Position numbers and translations under genes: made by a program | The notes under the pieces: generated by a model | What the model saw: only the letters and a program-made list of their open reading frames with translations | Told to the model about the DNA's origin: nothing | The model's database searches: none | Source: Candidatus Adiutrix sp. | GTDB taxonomy: Bacteria; Desulfobacterota; Desulfarculia; Adiutricales; Adiutricaceae | Direction of reading: 5' to 3' | DNA length: 43,849 nt | Assembly (NCBI GenBank): GCA_031263565.1 | Contig: JAISFR010000005.1 | Location: 1 to 43,849, forward strand | Part shown: in pieces, positions 31,573-40,707 of the stretch | Layout: every line of letters begins with the position of its first letter | Numbering within the stretch: the stretch's first letter is position 1

Positions 31573-32697
31573 ATGGACGGCAAGCCTTATATAAATATAG
31601 CCGACACCGACAAGGAATCGGAGGCGGTCCAGGCGGAAGTGGACAATTCCTATTCGGTGGCCAAAAGGCTTCTGCCTTTTCTGGCCAAGCGCGGGATTCC
31701 GGCTTCACCCAAGAACTATCGCATCTTTTACGATTATCTGCTCTATTCCAACCCGGTGCTCAATAAGGCCGTCAACGAGCTTCTGGGCAACAACGCCAAG
31801 TTTTACAGCCGGCTTTCCAGCAGCCTCTATGATCATTTTTATTCCAGAGAAGTTGCTGAATCGCAGGCTCAGGCCATCAAACAGGCCACCACTGATTTTA
31901 TGGCCGCCTCCAGCGCTCTGGAGCAAAATCTGGAAACCGCCATCAGCCAGACCAGCCGCTATCAGAAGGCTTTGAACGACAGTTCCCGGCAGATGGCCCA
32001 AGTGACCAGGGCCGATGAACTCCAGTCGCTTCTGGACGAGTTGCTGTCGGAGACCGAGGCCGCCCTGCAGCACCACGATATCTTTTCCAACCACATGTCC
32101 GAGGCCGGCCAGCTCATTGCCCGTCTGAAGACCGAACTGGAAAATCAGACCACCCTGGCCCTGGTCGACGAACTGACCAAGCTCAACAACCGGCGCCATT
32201 TGAACCTTGAGGCTCCCAAGCTTATGTCTCAGGCCGCCCAGAGCGGCCGGCCCATTTCAGCCATTGTTTTCGACCTGGATTTCTTCAAGCGCATCAATGA
32301 CACTTGGGGACACAACTTCGGGGACAAGGTTCTGGTGGTCTGTTCCAATCTGATCAAGCAGGCCGCCCGGGTGAAGGATCTGGCCGTCCGCCTGGGCGGT
32401 GAGGAATTTTTGCTCTTCTGCCCGGATCTGTCGCTGGACGAAGCGGGCAAAGTGGCCGAAAAGGTGCGGGCCTCCATTGAAGGCACCGACATAACCATTC
32501 GCGGGCAGTCGCTTTTGGTGACCATCTCCGGGGGGGTGGCCCAGTATGTGCCCGGCGAGGAATTGAGCGATCTTCTCGGCCGGGCCGACAAGGCTCTCTA
32601 CCGGGCCAAAAATGAGGGGCGCAATCAGGTCCGTCTGGCCGAATCGGCCTATGATTTCGCCAAAGTTCGGCCCGGCCCGGCTGAGCCGGGCCGCTGA
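31573..32697 (+). CDS. GGDEF diguanylate cyclase
   Basis: 374 aa. The C-terminal GGDEF domain (about 200-365) has the active motif GGEEF in RLGGEEFLLFCPD, and FDLDFFKRINDTWGH upstream. It should make c-di-GMP from two GTP. No I-site RxxD is obvious (RVKDLAVRLGGEEF shows none five residues before the motif). The N-terminal half (1-190) has no membrane segment and is helical with a coiled-coil-like stretch, so it is a cytoplasmic regulatory region of unknown input. The ATG at 31573 is chosen, but its SD is poor; TTG at 31552 would add seven residues. Confidence 0.9.
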   Translation: MDGKPYINIADTDKESEAVQAEVDNSYSVAKRLLPFLAKRGIPASPKNYRIFYDYLLYSNPVLNKAVNELLGNNAKFYSRLSSSLYDHFYSREVAESQAQAIKQATTDFMAASSALEQNLETAISQTSRYQKALNDSSRQMAQVTRADELQSLLDELLSETEAALQHHDIFSNHMSEAGQLIARLKTELENQTTLALVDELTKLNNRRHLNLEAPKLMSQAAQSGRPISAIVFDLDFFKRINDTWGHNFGDKVLVVCSNLIKQAARVKDLAVRLGGEEFLLFCPDLSLDEAGKVAEKVRASIEGTDITIRGQSLLVTISGGVAQYVPGEELSDLLGRADKALYRAKNEGRNQVRLAESAYDFAKVRPGPAEPGR

Positions 32698-32711
32698 GGC
32701 CCCGATCCCCA

Positions 32712-32752
32712 AAACGCCGAAGGGCTCCCGGCTGGGGAGCCCTTCGGCGTTT
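32712..32752. terminator. Perfect 18-bp bidirectional terminator hairpin
   Basis: AAACGCCGAAGGGCTCCC (32712-32729) pairs perfectly with 32735-32752 around a 5-nt loop. It lies between the convergent cyclase and methyltransferase genes; A and T at the stem ends make it usable in both directions, though the T run is short. Confidence 0.8.
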
Positions 32753-32767
32753 GAGGCTTTCGGGGGC

Positions 32768-33376
32768 TTACCAGCGGGCGGCCACCACCATGCTCCAGGC
32801 CTCCTTGGCGGCGTTGCGGAAGATGCCGATGGAGCGGATGCTGAGAATGGAGGAATACCGTTCGTATACCTCGCTGTTGTCCGGCAGGAAAAGCCGGCCG
32901 GCCTCCCCTTCGAATCTGGGCACGGAAAAGACCAGGGGCTTGCCCTCGGGCATGGTGGCCAGAAAGGCCAGGTCGTCATCAACGGTCTCGAGCAGGTTCA
33001 GCATGAGGAAGGCCCCGTAGCGCTCATATTCGGCCCGGATCCGTTCCTGGGTGAAATCCCCGTAGATGAATTTCCAGCCGGGGTAGGCGGCTTTGGCGAT
33101 GCTGATCTGGCTGTGGTGGTGGTCGATGCCCAGATAAACCTCGGGCCGCTGGTGCCGGGCGATCATGACCGAAACGAAATTGCCGGCCCCGCAGCCCAGA
33201 TCGGCCACGTTTTCGATGGAGAGCAGGCCCAGGCGGCTGAAGGCGTTCTGGTACATGGCCGGATCAAAGGGCGGCGGGGGCACCGGCGCCTGGTTCTCCT
33301 CGGCCGGGGGCCTGACCAGGCCGGGGGTCATCAGGGCCAGGGGATTATTGAGCAGTTGGCTGGGATTAAACGACAT
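32768..33376 (-). CDS. SAM-dependent class I methyltransferase
   Basis: 202 aa. SAM-binding motif I is VADLGCGAGNF (about residues 57-67), followed by YLGIDHHHSQI at strand 2, a GDFTQERIR acidic segment, and a motif IV-like LMLNLLETVDD. The first 40 residues are proline-rich and lack an obvious fold. No substrate-binding domain is recognisable, so the target is unknown. The ATG at 33376 has AAGGAGAGG upstream. This SD is also a 7-nt match to the predicted small RNA. Confidence 0.75.
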   Translation of the reverse strand: MSFNPSQLLNNPLALMTPGLVRPPAEENQAPVPPPPFDPAMYQNAFSRLGLLSIENVADLGCGAGNFVSVMIARHQRPEVYLGIDHHHSQISIAKAAYPGWKFIYGDFTQERIRAEYERYGAFLMLNLLETVDDDLAFLATMPEGKPLVFSVPRFEGEAGRLFLPDNSEVYERYSSILSIRSIGIFRNAAKEAWSMVVAARW

Positions 33377-33425
33377 GAAAGCCTCTCCTTAGCGATGACT
33401 TGAGGTTGTTCGACAGGGCCATGAT

Positions 33426-33449
33426 GGGGCGACCGGCTGTTTTTGATAA
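33426..33449. repeat. Possible relic of the 163-bp element end
   Basis: GGGGCGACCGGCT followed by GTTTTTGATAA closely resembles GGGGCGACCGGCTATTTTTATAA near the right end of the element (6549-6572). The sequence beyond has drifted. The match is only about 24 nt and could be chance in GC-rich DNA. Confidence 0.3.
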
Positions 33450-33494
33450 GACGGCTTACCGTGAGATTCGCCGGCCGGCGGCCTCTCCGGGGCC

Positions 33495-34448
33495 TCAAAC
33501 CAGGACCGCTCTTAAGACATGGCAGTCGCAGGGGCCGACATTGTCTTGAAAATATCTGAGGGTGGCCGTCAGATCATATTTGGCCAGACGCGGCTCCCGG
33601 CGCATCACCTTGCGGGTCTGGGTGAAGTTTCCCAGGCAGCCGCCCTCGGCCCGCATCTCGGCCCGCAGGGCTTCGCGGAAGAAGTCCCAGTCGCCGTTAT
33701 TCTCAGCGATGGTCAGGACCAGTTCCGGCCGCCCGGCCTCGCCGCGCCCCTCATCCTGGCTCAGGGCCGGACTTTCCTTGTAATAAAAAGTATCGTAAAA
33801 GTCTTCCAGAATCACTTCCCGGCCGTTTTCCGGGTCGATGGCCAGAAGCTTGTAGCGGCGGCTGCGGCCGTCCTGGCCGTCAAGGAATTTCAAGACGGCC
33901 CCGGTGTATTTTTCCAGCTTGTCGCGGGCGCTGAGATCGTCGGCCATGGCGTAGTATTTGATTCCCAGCCAAAGGGAATCAATGAAGGCCTTCATGGCCC
34001 CGACGCCCTCGGATTCCTCCAGAAGGGCCCGGGCCTTCTGGGCTTCGCCCATATTATAATAGACCTGGGCCAGGCGTTTGACGGTCGGCAGGTCCGAGGG
34101 CTTAAAGCTCAGGGCGGTGGCCAGTTCCTTGGCCGCCCGGCCCCACTGCCGGCGGAAACAGTAGATTTCGGCCAGATTCAGGCGGGCCTCCAATAGATCG
34201 GCCCTGACCTCCAGGGCCTGGCGGAGAAATTTTTCCGCCTCCCGGTCCTGGTCCTGAGTCATGGCGATGACGCCCAGATTATTCCAGGCCCTGGCGTTGC
34301 CCGGACAATCGTCGGCCGCGGCCCGGAACATGGCCCGGGCCTCATCGGTCTTTCCTTCGCTGAAGAGACGTTCGCCTTCCTGGATATAGTTGGTTTCCGG
34401 CCCGGGAAGCAGGGCCGGGCTGATTGGGCCATCTTGGTTTTCCATCAT
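33495..34448 (-). CDS. TPR-repeat protein
   Basis: 317 aa. Residues about 20-165 contain about four TPR motifs (for example NARAWNNLGVIA, ADLLEARLNLAEIY, LPTVKRLAQVYYNMGEAQKARALLEE). The C-terminal half (about 190-317) is not a TPR; it contains EVILEDFYDTFYYKE and PELVLTIAENNGDWDFF and ends in a CDCHVLRAVLV segment with two cysteines. No signal peptide, so cytoplasmic. The start at ATG 34448 has AAGGTGAG upstream; the ORF runs further upstream but that part is poorly conserved in style. Function unknown. The next gene upstream is merR-like. Confidence 0.72.
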   Translation of the reverse strand: MMENQDGPISPALLPGPETNYIQEGERLFSEGKTDEARAMFRAAADDCPGNARAWNNLGVIAMTQDQDREAEKFLRQALEVRADLLEARLNLAEIYCFRRQWGRAAKELATALSFKPSDLPTVKRLAQVYYNMGEAQKARALLEESEGVGAMKAFIDSLWLGIKYYAMADDLSARDKLEKYTGAVLKFLDGQDGRSRRYKLLAIDPENGREVILEDFYDTFYYKESPALSQDEGRGEAGRPELVLTIAENNGDWDFFREALRAEMRAEGGCLGNFTQTRKVMRREPRLAKYDLTATLRYFQDNVGPCDCHVLRAVLV

Positions 34449-34568
34449 AGCGCTCACCTTGAATGGTCCGAAAGAGGACCTTATTGCCTGCTTCCGGTAT
34501 AAAGCAAATTGTGCGCCAACGTTGAAGGCCGCCTTGAACTTCCGCGGCCTGAAGACGCCGGCAGAGAC

Positions 34569-34645
34569 TCTAAAAAATCCATTTTTTAGATTCCCGATAG
34601 TCAAACTAGAGCGCGGCGCGGGTCAGGGCCGACCCGCGCCGCGCT
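34569..34645. repeat. Two adjacent perfect hairpins between merR-like and TPR genes
   Basis: TCTAAAAAA (34569-34577) pairs with TTTTTTAGA (34582-34590). AGCGCGGCGCGGGTC (34610-34624) pairs with 34631-34645 (15 bp, loop AGGGCC). The second can terminate the merR-like transcript coming from the right on the minus strand. The AT-rich first stem then lies directly downstream of it. Confidence 0.65.
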
Positions 34646-34841
34646 TAAGCCATCTGACCGGAACAGCCGTCCCTGGCCGGCCGGATTATGGCCCTGGCCC
34701 GGCCCTTCCCGTCCGGACCGGTCGCGGCCGGGGGGGGGTGAGCGGGGCAAAAAAGGCCTTCCCTGGCCGGAGGTGGAGGCGCGTCCCTGCGTCCGCCGTC
34801 AGGCGCCGGACCCTGGCGAAATCCGGCGCTCCGTCATTCGT

Positions 34842-35165
34842 CTAAAAATCGGCCGCGGCCGGGCCGGCGGAGACGGCTGGAGCCGCGGCCTCGGCGCTTT
34901 GAACCGCCAGAGGCCGGTCCAGCCCCAGTTTCAGGCGAACCCCGGCCGACTTGTACTTTTCTTCCTCAATCAACTGCTTTAAAAGGGCCACTTTTTCAAC
35001 TTCTTCCAGAGAGTACTGCCTCCGCTGAGTTTCAGTCCGCTCCGGCTTGAGATAATCGGAAAATTCCTTTTCCCAATACCTGAGAGTTGTTTTTTTGACT
35101 CCCGTCAGCTGGGATACCTGGTCGATGCTCAAATTCACCTTGTCCCAAACGTTGATGTTGTTCAT
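34842..35165 (-). CDS. MerR-family transcriptional regulator
   Basis: 107 aa. The N-terminal winged helix-turn-helix reads LSIDQVSQLTGVKKTTLRYWEKEF, a typical MerR DNA-binding domain, followed by RRQYSLEEVEKVALLKQLIEEEKY. There is no long coiled coil or cysteine effector domain; the C-terminal 25 residues are Ala-rich and low in complexity. ATG at 35165 has AGGAGG 8 nt upstream; an upstream TTG at 35189 is rejected. Target genes and signal are unknown. Confidence 0.85.
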   Translation of the reverse strand: MNNINVWDKVNLSIDQVSQLTGVKKTTLRYWEKEFSDYLKPERTETQRRQYSLEEVEKVALLKQLIEEEKYKSAGVRLKLGLDRPLAVQSAEAAAPAVSAGPAAADF

Positions 35166-35445
35166 AGATGTATCCTCCTGCGACGTCAATCTGCTCCCTG
35201 GGGGGAAAATCGGCCTGAAAAAGAAGCCGCCGGATCATGCCGGCCGTTTTCTTTTGTTATACTCATCGGCGGGCCTGGAAAAAAGATAAATGAAAATTCA
35301 TTTTTCAAATATTTTTTTTAAGTTCCTTAAAGGGACTTCAGAAAAAACTAAAGCGGGGCAATGATGGCGGGATATAGTGGACTTGGAGCCTTACGCGGCT
35401 CCGGGCGGCCGCGGTTTGAGCTGTCAGGCGGCCGTCAGCCGTCGG

Positions 35446-37866
35446 TCAGGGCCGAAGCGGTTCATACCAGAAGTTGCGGGGCGGCAGGCCCCGGGGGCCT
35501 TCTCCGCTGCCGTCTCCGCCGGCGTAGACCGCCTGCCGCCAGAGGGCGTCATCCAGTTCGTGGCCAAAGGGGGCGGCGAATTCGAAATGGTTGTAGACCA
35601 GGCCGACGGTCAGGCGGGGCGAATCTTCATTGCCGACCAGAACCAAAATGACCGCGGGGTCGGCGTTGGCTTCATAAATCACCGCGCCCCGGCCGCCTTC
35701 GGCGGCCGGGGGCAAAGCCTGGACAGGGACGACCAGCGCGCTGCGGGCGCTTTCCGGCGAGCCCGGCGCCTGATGGCCGCCGACCGGGGCGGCCATCCAG
35801 TCCAAGGTGAAAAGGCGGATAAACTCATAATCATATTCACTTAAGGCCTCGCCCGAAAGCTCTTTTTCGGCCAGGGCCGCACAGCGTTCCAGGCGGCGGG
35901 AGAAGCGGCGCAGGGCGCCGTATTCTTCCAGGTCCTCGGGGAAAAGCCCGTATTTTTGATAGCCGGCCATCATATGCCTGACCAGGCGGGACATCTTCCG
36001 CCAGAAGGGCGGATCCGGCTCGATGAAACCCTTGACCAGGGGCGCCGGAACTTCTTCAAGGGCGGCCCTTTTTTTCTCAGCCTGAAGCGGCGGCCGGCTA
36101 GGCGGCGGCGGCCCGGGATCATGCCGCAGTTCGGTCAGGCCGCCTAAGATGCCGGCCAGACGCAGGGTTGGAAAGGCGTCGCTTCTCATATACAAAGGAT
36201 AATTGGCATCGTACTCGCCGGCCAGACTGAAGAAAAGCTCCAGCCAGGCCGAGCGGAGGGAGCTGAACCAGTCTTTTTCCGGCGTATTTTGGAGTATGCC
36301 GGCCAATTCGTCCAACTGCCGTTTCAGGGCGGCTTCCCGTTCCCGGTTTTGTTTTTCGGCGTCGGGGCCGCCGGGGCCCCCGCCCAGGGTCAGGGCCAAC
36401 TGGCGGGGCAGGAGGTCCCGGGCATATTTTTGCCCCAGGACCACCGGCAGCCACAGAGACGAGAAGATTCGGCGCGAGGTCGGCTGGGCATCGGGCTGGG
36501 TCAGGCTCTGGACGATGACCCTGGTCAAAGCCGTGCGCGCCGGGAAGATGCTGAGCACCCGGCCTGATTTGGGCCAGGGCAGGTCCCGAAAATGCGCCCT
36601 GGTGATCGTCAGGGAGTCCGAGTCGACCCTGACGCCGGCCAGGACCCGGGCGTCGGCCGAGGTGTCGGCCGTGAATTCGGGCACGGCGGCTTCCTTCATC
36701 AGAAAGGGCAGCCATTCCTGATAGCTGGGGGATTCCGGGTAGCCCCCGAAAAAGGCGCTCAGTTCCATGACCCGGGCCCAGGCCTCCAGGGCGTTGGCCG
36801 GAGCGGGTAGGGGGGTCTCGGCTGGGGGCGGCCCGGCGGCCGCCTCCGGGCTGGAAGCGCTGAAAGACATGGCCAGGGCGCAGTTCATGGCGTCGGCCAG
36901 CCCGCTTTCGCTGGCGCTGTCCCAGCCCAGGCGGCCCAGCCAGATCATGGCCCGGTAATAAGCCCGGCTTCGCGAGTCGGCGGCCTGGCGGCCTCTGGGG
37001 GTGAAAGCCCGGTAATCGATCAGGCCGTCGTCATGGCCGGCGGCCACCAGCCCCAGAAGGCCGGAGCCCCGGCCTTCGGCCCGGTAGACCCGCTCCAGTT
37101 CGCTCTGGACGCTGCGGCTCAAGGTCCGGGAGAAGGACGGCCGATACGGTTCAAAGCGTTTCCAGGCGTTTTCCAGGCTGTCGGCTTTCCGCCGATCGGT
37201 TTCCTCCGCTTCCGGGTCAGCGGCGCAGTTGTCGATCAGTATCAGCGGCACCAGCAACTGGGCCCGCAAGCGTTCCCAGTTTTCCGCGCTTGGCCCCGAG
37301 CGCCCCTGGCCTAGCCGGGCGGCGTTGTCATAGAGCTCGGCCAGCATATAGCGGGCGGTTTCCCGCAGAACGCCCTTCTCGAGGGCGGCCAGCCGGGAGG
37401 CATTGTACTTGTAGAAGGCGTGGAGAAAAACGTCCGGGCTGATGAAGCGGGCGTTCTGGGGCGCCCTCTGGGCCTCGTCGTCACTGCCGCCGAGGGCGTC
37501 AAAATTGCCCAGCATCTCATCGTGGCGACCCCGGTCGACCTCCGGATAGAGCCAGAAGCGGGGCTTGGGCAGAACCAAAAAACGGTTTTTTTGCAATAAC
37601 CGTTCCTCTTCCGGGCTCAGAACCCGCAGGAGGCTGTAGACTTCATTGAGATTGGCGGCTTCTTTCAGGCTGAAATTTTTGTCTTTAAAAGCGGCTTTAA
37701 CGGAATTTACGGATTCGGGCTGGAGCCCGGCGAAGTCTTCCCGGTTGACCGCCTTGAGAGTGACCGACAGCGGGGCGAGCTCCGCTTTCAAAGCGGCGGC
37801 GCCTCCCCAAGTCCCCAAGAGGAGGGCCACAGCCGCCAGCCGGGTCACTCGCCGGAAAAAATGCAT
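35446..37866 (-). CDS. DUF3160-family exported protein
   Basis: 806 aa. N-terminal signal peptide (about residues 1-26, no lipobox cysteine) suggests a periplasmic or surface protein. The body shows DUF3160 features by memory: FISPDVFLHAFYKYNASRLAALEKGVL near residues 140-170, a variable middle, then the late TELRHD motif and the final VGLVYNHFEF. Family function is unknown. The gene has no operon partner; upstream is a 36-nt gap to the aldo/keto reductase on the same strand, so co-transcription is likely. Confidence 0.78.
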   Translation of the reverse strand: MHFFRRVTRLAAVALLLGTWGGAAALKAELAPLSVTLKAVNREDFAGLQPESVNSVKAAFKDKNFSLKEAANLNEVYSLLRVLSPEEERLLQKNRFLVLPKPRFWLYPEVDRGRHDEMLGNFDALGGSDDEAQRAPQNARFISPDVFLHAFYKYNASRLAALEKGVLRETARYMLAELYDNAARLGQGRSGPSAENWERLRAQLLVPLILIDNCAADPEAEETDRRKADSLENAWKRFEPYRPSFSRTLSRSVQSELERVYRAEGRGSGLLGLVAAGHDDGLIDYRAFTPRGRQAADSRSRAYYRAMIWLGRLGWDSASESGLADAMNCALAMSFSASSPEAAAGPPPAETPLPAPANALEAWARVMELSAFFGGYPESPSYQEWLPFLMKEAAVPEFTADTSADARVLAGVRVDSDSLTITRAHFRDLPWPKSGRVLSIFPARTALTRVIVQSLTQPDAQPTSRRIFSSLWLPVVLGQKYARDLLPRQLALTLGGGPGGPDAEKQNREREAALKRQLDELAGILQNTPEKDWFSSLRSAWLELFFSLAGEYDANYPLYMRSDAFPTLRLAGILGGLTELRHDPGPPPPSRPPLQAEKKRAALEEVPAPLVKGFIEPDPPFWRKMSRLVRHMMAGYQKYGLFPEDLEEYGALRRFSRRLERCAALAEKELSGEALSEYDYEFIRLFTLDWMAAPVGGHQAPGSPESARSALVVPVQALPPAAEGGRGAVIYEANADPAVILVLVGNEDSPRLTVGLVYNHFEFAAPFGHELDDALWRQAVYAGGDGSGEGPRGLPPRNFWYEPLRP

Positions 37867-37902
37867 GATTGATAAAATCCGTAAGCTGCTTTAGCGCCGG
37901 GC

Positions 37903-39060
37903 TCAACCGAAGGCTTTAGCCATGTCCTCCAGAAAATCGCTGATGGGGAGGTTCTGGGGGCATTTTTCTTCGCACTGGCGGCAGTGGGCGCAGTGGACGA
38001 AAGTTTCGTGAGGGGCCACCTGGCCGTTGAAATAGAACTTGGCCCGAGCCCGGACCTGATCGCTGTCCACCAGGAAGTAGTCGTTGTAAAAGGAAAAATT
38101 CTTGGGAATATTGACGCCCTCGGGGCAGGGCAGACAGTAGCCGCAACTGGTGCAGTTGACTTTCAGGCGGTCCCTGAAGAAGACCCTTACCCGCTCCAGG
38201 GCTTCCTGTTCCTTCTCGTCAATGATCCCGGCGGCCTGGGCGATTTTAAGGTTTTCCTCGACCTGTTCCCTGGCTGTCATGCCGCTTAAGACGACCCGGA
38301 CTTCCGGCTGATTCCAGAGCCAGCGCAGACCCCAGTCGGCCAGGGACCATTCCGGGCGGACTTCGGCCAGCATTTGCCGCAGTTCCTCGGGCATGTGGTT
38401 GGTCAGGAAGCCGCCCCGGAGAGGCTCCATGATGACTACCCCCAGGCCCCGGTCGGCGGCCAGCTTCAAGCCTTTCTGGCCGGCCTGGTAGTTGACGTCC
38501 AGATAGTTGTATTGAATCTGGCAAAAGCTCCAGTCATAGCTCTGGATAACGTCCTCAAAAATCGAATAGCGGTCGTGGAAGGAGAAGCCGGCGTTTTTGA
38601 TGCGGCCGTCTTTCAGGGCGGCCTCCAGAAAGTCGAAGAGGCCCAGGTCCTTGATGCCCGGCCAGACCAGGCTGTTGAGGTTGTGGGCCAGGTAGAAATC
38701 CAGATAGGGCGTATCCAGGCGCTTGAGTTGGGCGTCGAGGAATTTGTCCATGTCCCGGCGATTTTTGACCAGCCAGGATGGCAGCTTGGTGGCCAGGCTG
38801 ACTTTTTCCCGATAGCCGTCTTTCAGGGCGCGGCCCACGAAGATTTCGCTCTGCCCCGGCTCGGTGCGGCTGTTGCTGTGATAGGGCCAGGCGGTGTCCA
38901 CATAATTGACGCCCTGATCGATGGCCAGGCGCAGCATGGCCGTGGCCAGGTCATAGTCGATGCTGGTGGGGTCGTCGGCTTTGAGAAGCGGCAGACGCAT
39001 GCAGCCGAAACCCAGAATGGAAAGCTGCCGGCCGGTTTGGCCGAAAAGTCTTTTTTGCAT
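37903..39060 (-). CDS. Aldo/keto reductase with C-terminal 4Fe-4S domain
   Basis: 385 aa. The N-terminal part is an aldo/keto reductase TIM barrel (LGFGCMRLPLL, VNYVDTAWPYH with the Asp/Tyr catalytic pair, LDFYLAHNLNS). The C-terminal about 100 residues carry cysteine motifs CTSCGYCLPCP and CAHCRQCEEKCP, likely two [4Fe-4S] clusters. Such fused reductases are common in anaerobes. ATG at 39060 has GGGAGG upstream. On the minus strand TATAAT (39114-39109) 50 nt upstream suggests its own promoter. Confidence 0.9.
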   Translation of the reverse strand: MQKRLFGQTGRQLSILGFGCMRLPLLKADDPTSIDYDLATAMLRLAIDQGVNYVDTAWPYHSNSRTEPGQSEIFVGRALKDGYREKVSLATKLPSWLVKNRRDMDKFLDAQLKRLDTPYLDFYLAHNLNSLVWPGIKDLGLFDFLEAALKDGRIKNAGFSFHDRYSIFEDVIQSYDWSFCQIQYNYLDVNYQAGQKGLKLAADRGLGVVIMEPLRGGFLTNHMPEELRQMLAEVRPEWSLADWGLRWLWNQPEVRVVLSGMTAREQVEENLKIAQAAGIIDEKEQEALERVRVFFRDRLKVNCTSCGYCLPCPEGVNIPKNFSFYNDYFLVDSDQVRARAKFYFNGQVAPHETFVHCAHCRQCEEKCPQNLPISDFLEDMAKAFG

Positions 39061-39261
39061 GTTCGAACCTCCCTTGAACTAATTTGCGCTTTTTCATGGA
39101 ATGGAGGTATTATACATCAATCCGCCGCCAATGGGAACCGCCCCCGCGGGGCGGCTCATTTTTGCCCCGGAGTCTGCCGCCATGCCCATATATATTTGGT
39201 ATTATTTTTCCTGCCGCCCAAGGAAACTTTACAGGGCCCGGCGTCCGAGGCGGGCGCAGGC

Positions 39262-39858
39262 ATGAGCGGGGCCGTCATTCTGGCCGCCGGGGAAGCCCGG
39301 CGGGCCGGCGGGCCCAAGCTGGTCTGGCCGATTGAAGGCCGCCCGTCGGTGCGGCGGGTGGCCGAGGCGGCCCTGGGCGCGGCCCGGGTGGCCGAAACCC
39401 TTCTGGTGCTCGGCGGCCCCTGGGAAGATCTGGTCCGAGAGGCCGTCGGCGGCCTGAATCTCAAGATAGTCCCCAACCCCGATTATCGCCTGGGCCAGTC
39501 GGCCAGCCTCAAGCGCGGCCTGGCCGAGCTCGCGCCCGGGCGGCGGGCCCTGATTTTCCTTTTGGCCGACCAGCCTTTTATCACTTCGCAAATTATCGAC
39601 GATCTGCTAGAATTTCAGGAAAAGAAGCGGGCCTCCATCGCCGCCCCGGCTTATGGCGGCCGGCGGGTCAACCCGGTGGTTTTCGACCTCGGGCGCTGGC
39701 GGGCCGAGATGATGGCGCTGGCGGGCGACAGCGGCGCCAGGAGCCTTTTGACCGCCCACCCCGGGGAACTGGCTCTCTGGCCGGCCGACGCCTGGCCTGA
39801 AAAATGCTTTACGGATTTTGACACGCCAGAGGAATACGAGAGATTGAGCGGTGGATAA
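39262..39858 (+). CDS. MocA-like molybdenum cofactor nucleotidyltransferase
   Basis: 198 aa NTP-transferase (MobA/MocA fold). VILAAGEARRAGGPK holds the nucleotide loop (usual LAAGxSxRMGxxK), then PNPDYRLGQSASLKRGL and LLADQPFI. MocA adds CMP to the Mo cofactor for xanthine-dehydrogenase-type enzymes. Start ATG at 39262; upstream extension is antisense to the reductase. It overlaps the next gene by 8 nt. Presence with the YqeB-like gene points to a molybdenum hydroxylase elsewhere in the genome. Confidence 0.85.
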   Translation: MSGAVILAAGEARRAGGPKLVWPIEGRPSVRRVAEAALGAARVAETLLVLGGPWEDLVREAVGGLNLKIVPNPDYRLGQSASLKRGLAELAPGRRALIFLLADQPFITSQIIDDLLEFQEKKRASIAAPAYGGRRVNPVVFDLGRWRAEMMALAGDSGARSLLTAHPGELALWPADAWPEKCFTDFDTPEEYERLSGG

Positions 39859-40657
39859 GGAAGGCCGGAGACTATTGGTCATTCGGGGAGCCGGGGATCT
39901 GGCCACGGGCGTGGCCCATCGCCTTCACCGCTGCGGCTATCGCTTTCTGATGACCGAACTGGCCCGGCCCACGGTCATTCGTCGCACGGTGGCCTTCGCC
40001 CAGGCCGTCTACGACGGCGGCCACCGCGTGGAAGGGGTGGAGGCCAGGAAGGCCGATCCCGACAGCTATGAACAAGTCCTGGCCGAAAACCGCATTCCGG
40101 TGATTCCGGAGGCCGATCCCGACTGGCTGGATTCCCTCCGGCCCAGGGCCTTTATTGAAGCCACCCTGTCGAAGCGCAACACAGGCCTGAGCCGTAAAGA
40201 AGGCCGGGTGACCGTGGCCCTGGGTCCGGGTTACTCCGCCGGGCACGAGGCCGACGCCGTGGTGGAGACCGCCCGGGGGCATTTTCTGGGCCGCCTGATC
40301 CTGGAAGGGCCGGCTATCCCCAACAGCGGCCGGCCCGGCCTCATCGGCGGCTATGGCCTTGAGCGTCTGATCAAGGCTCCGGAAGCCGGAACGGTGCGCT
40401 TTCATCGCCATATCGGCCAACTGGTCAAGGCCGGCGAGATCCTGGGCCGAGTGGGGCCGGCCGATATTGTCGCGGCGATCGACGGCGTTCTGCGGGGCGC
40501 CCTGATCAACGGCCTGAGCGTGCCGGCCGGTTTCAAGATCGGCGACATCGATCCCCGGCCGGAAGCCGTGGACTTCATCCACAGCCCCTCGGACAAGGCC
40601 CGGGCCGTGGCCGGCGGGGTTCTGGAAGCGCTCCTGTATTTCGGGGTCGCGCCCTGA
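39851..40657 (+). CDS. yqeB: YqeB-family selenium-dependent molybdenum hydroxylase accessory protein
   Basis: 268 aa, GTG start. RGAGDLATGVAHRLHRCGY at the N-terminus is a Rossmann-like nucleotide loop and, with TELARPTVIRRTVAFAQAVYDG, is the family hallmark of YqeB/EF2563 proteins. These accompany selenium-containing molybdenum hydroxylases. The coupling with MocA supports that. selD, yqeC and the hydroxylase subunits are not in the window. It lies 50 nt before the radical-SAM gene. Confidence 0.85.
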   Translation: MDKEGRRLLVIRGAGDLATGVAHRLHRCGYRFLMTELARPTVIRRTVAFAQAVYDGGHRVEGVEARKADPDSYEQVLAENRIPVIPEADPDWLDSLRPRAFIEATLSKRNTGLSRKEGRVTVALGPGYSAGHEADAVVETARGHFLGRLILEGPAIPNSGRPGLIGGYGLERLIKAPEAGTVRFHRHIGQLVKAGEILGRVGPADIVAAIDGVLRGALINGLSVPAGFKIGDIDPRPEAVDFIHSPSDKARAVAGGVLEALLYFGVAP

Positions 40658-40707
40658 AACAGCCTGGCGCGCTTCGAAGATGAGACCCATCGATTGAATT
40701 GGTTGAA

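Noticed and set aside
39138-39154. GC hairpin followed by CTCATTTTT as a terminator
   Set aside because: No plus-strand gene ends upstream for it to terminate; left unannotated.
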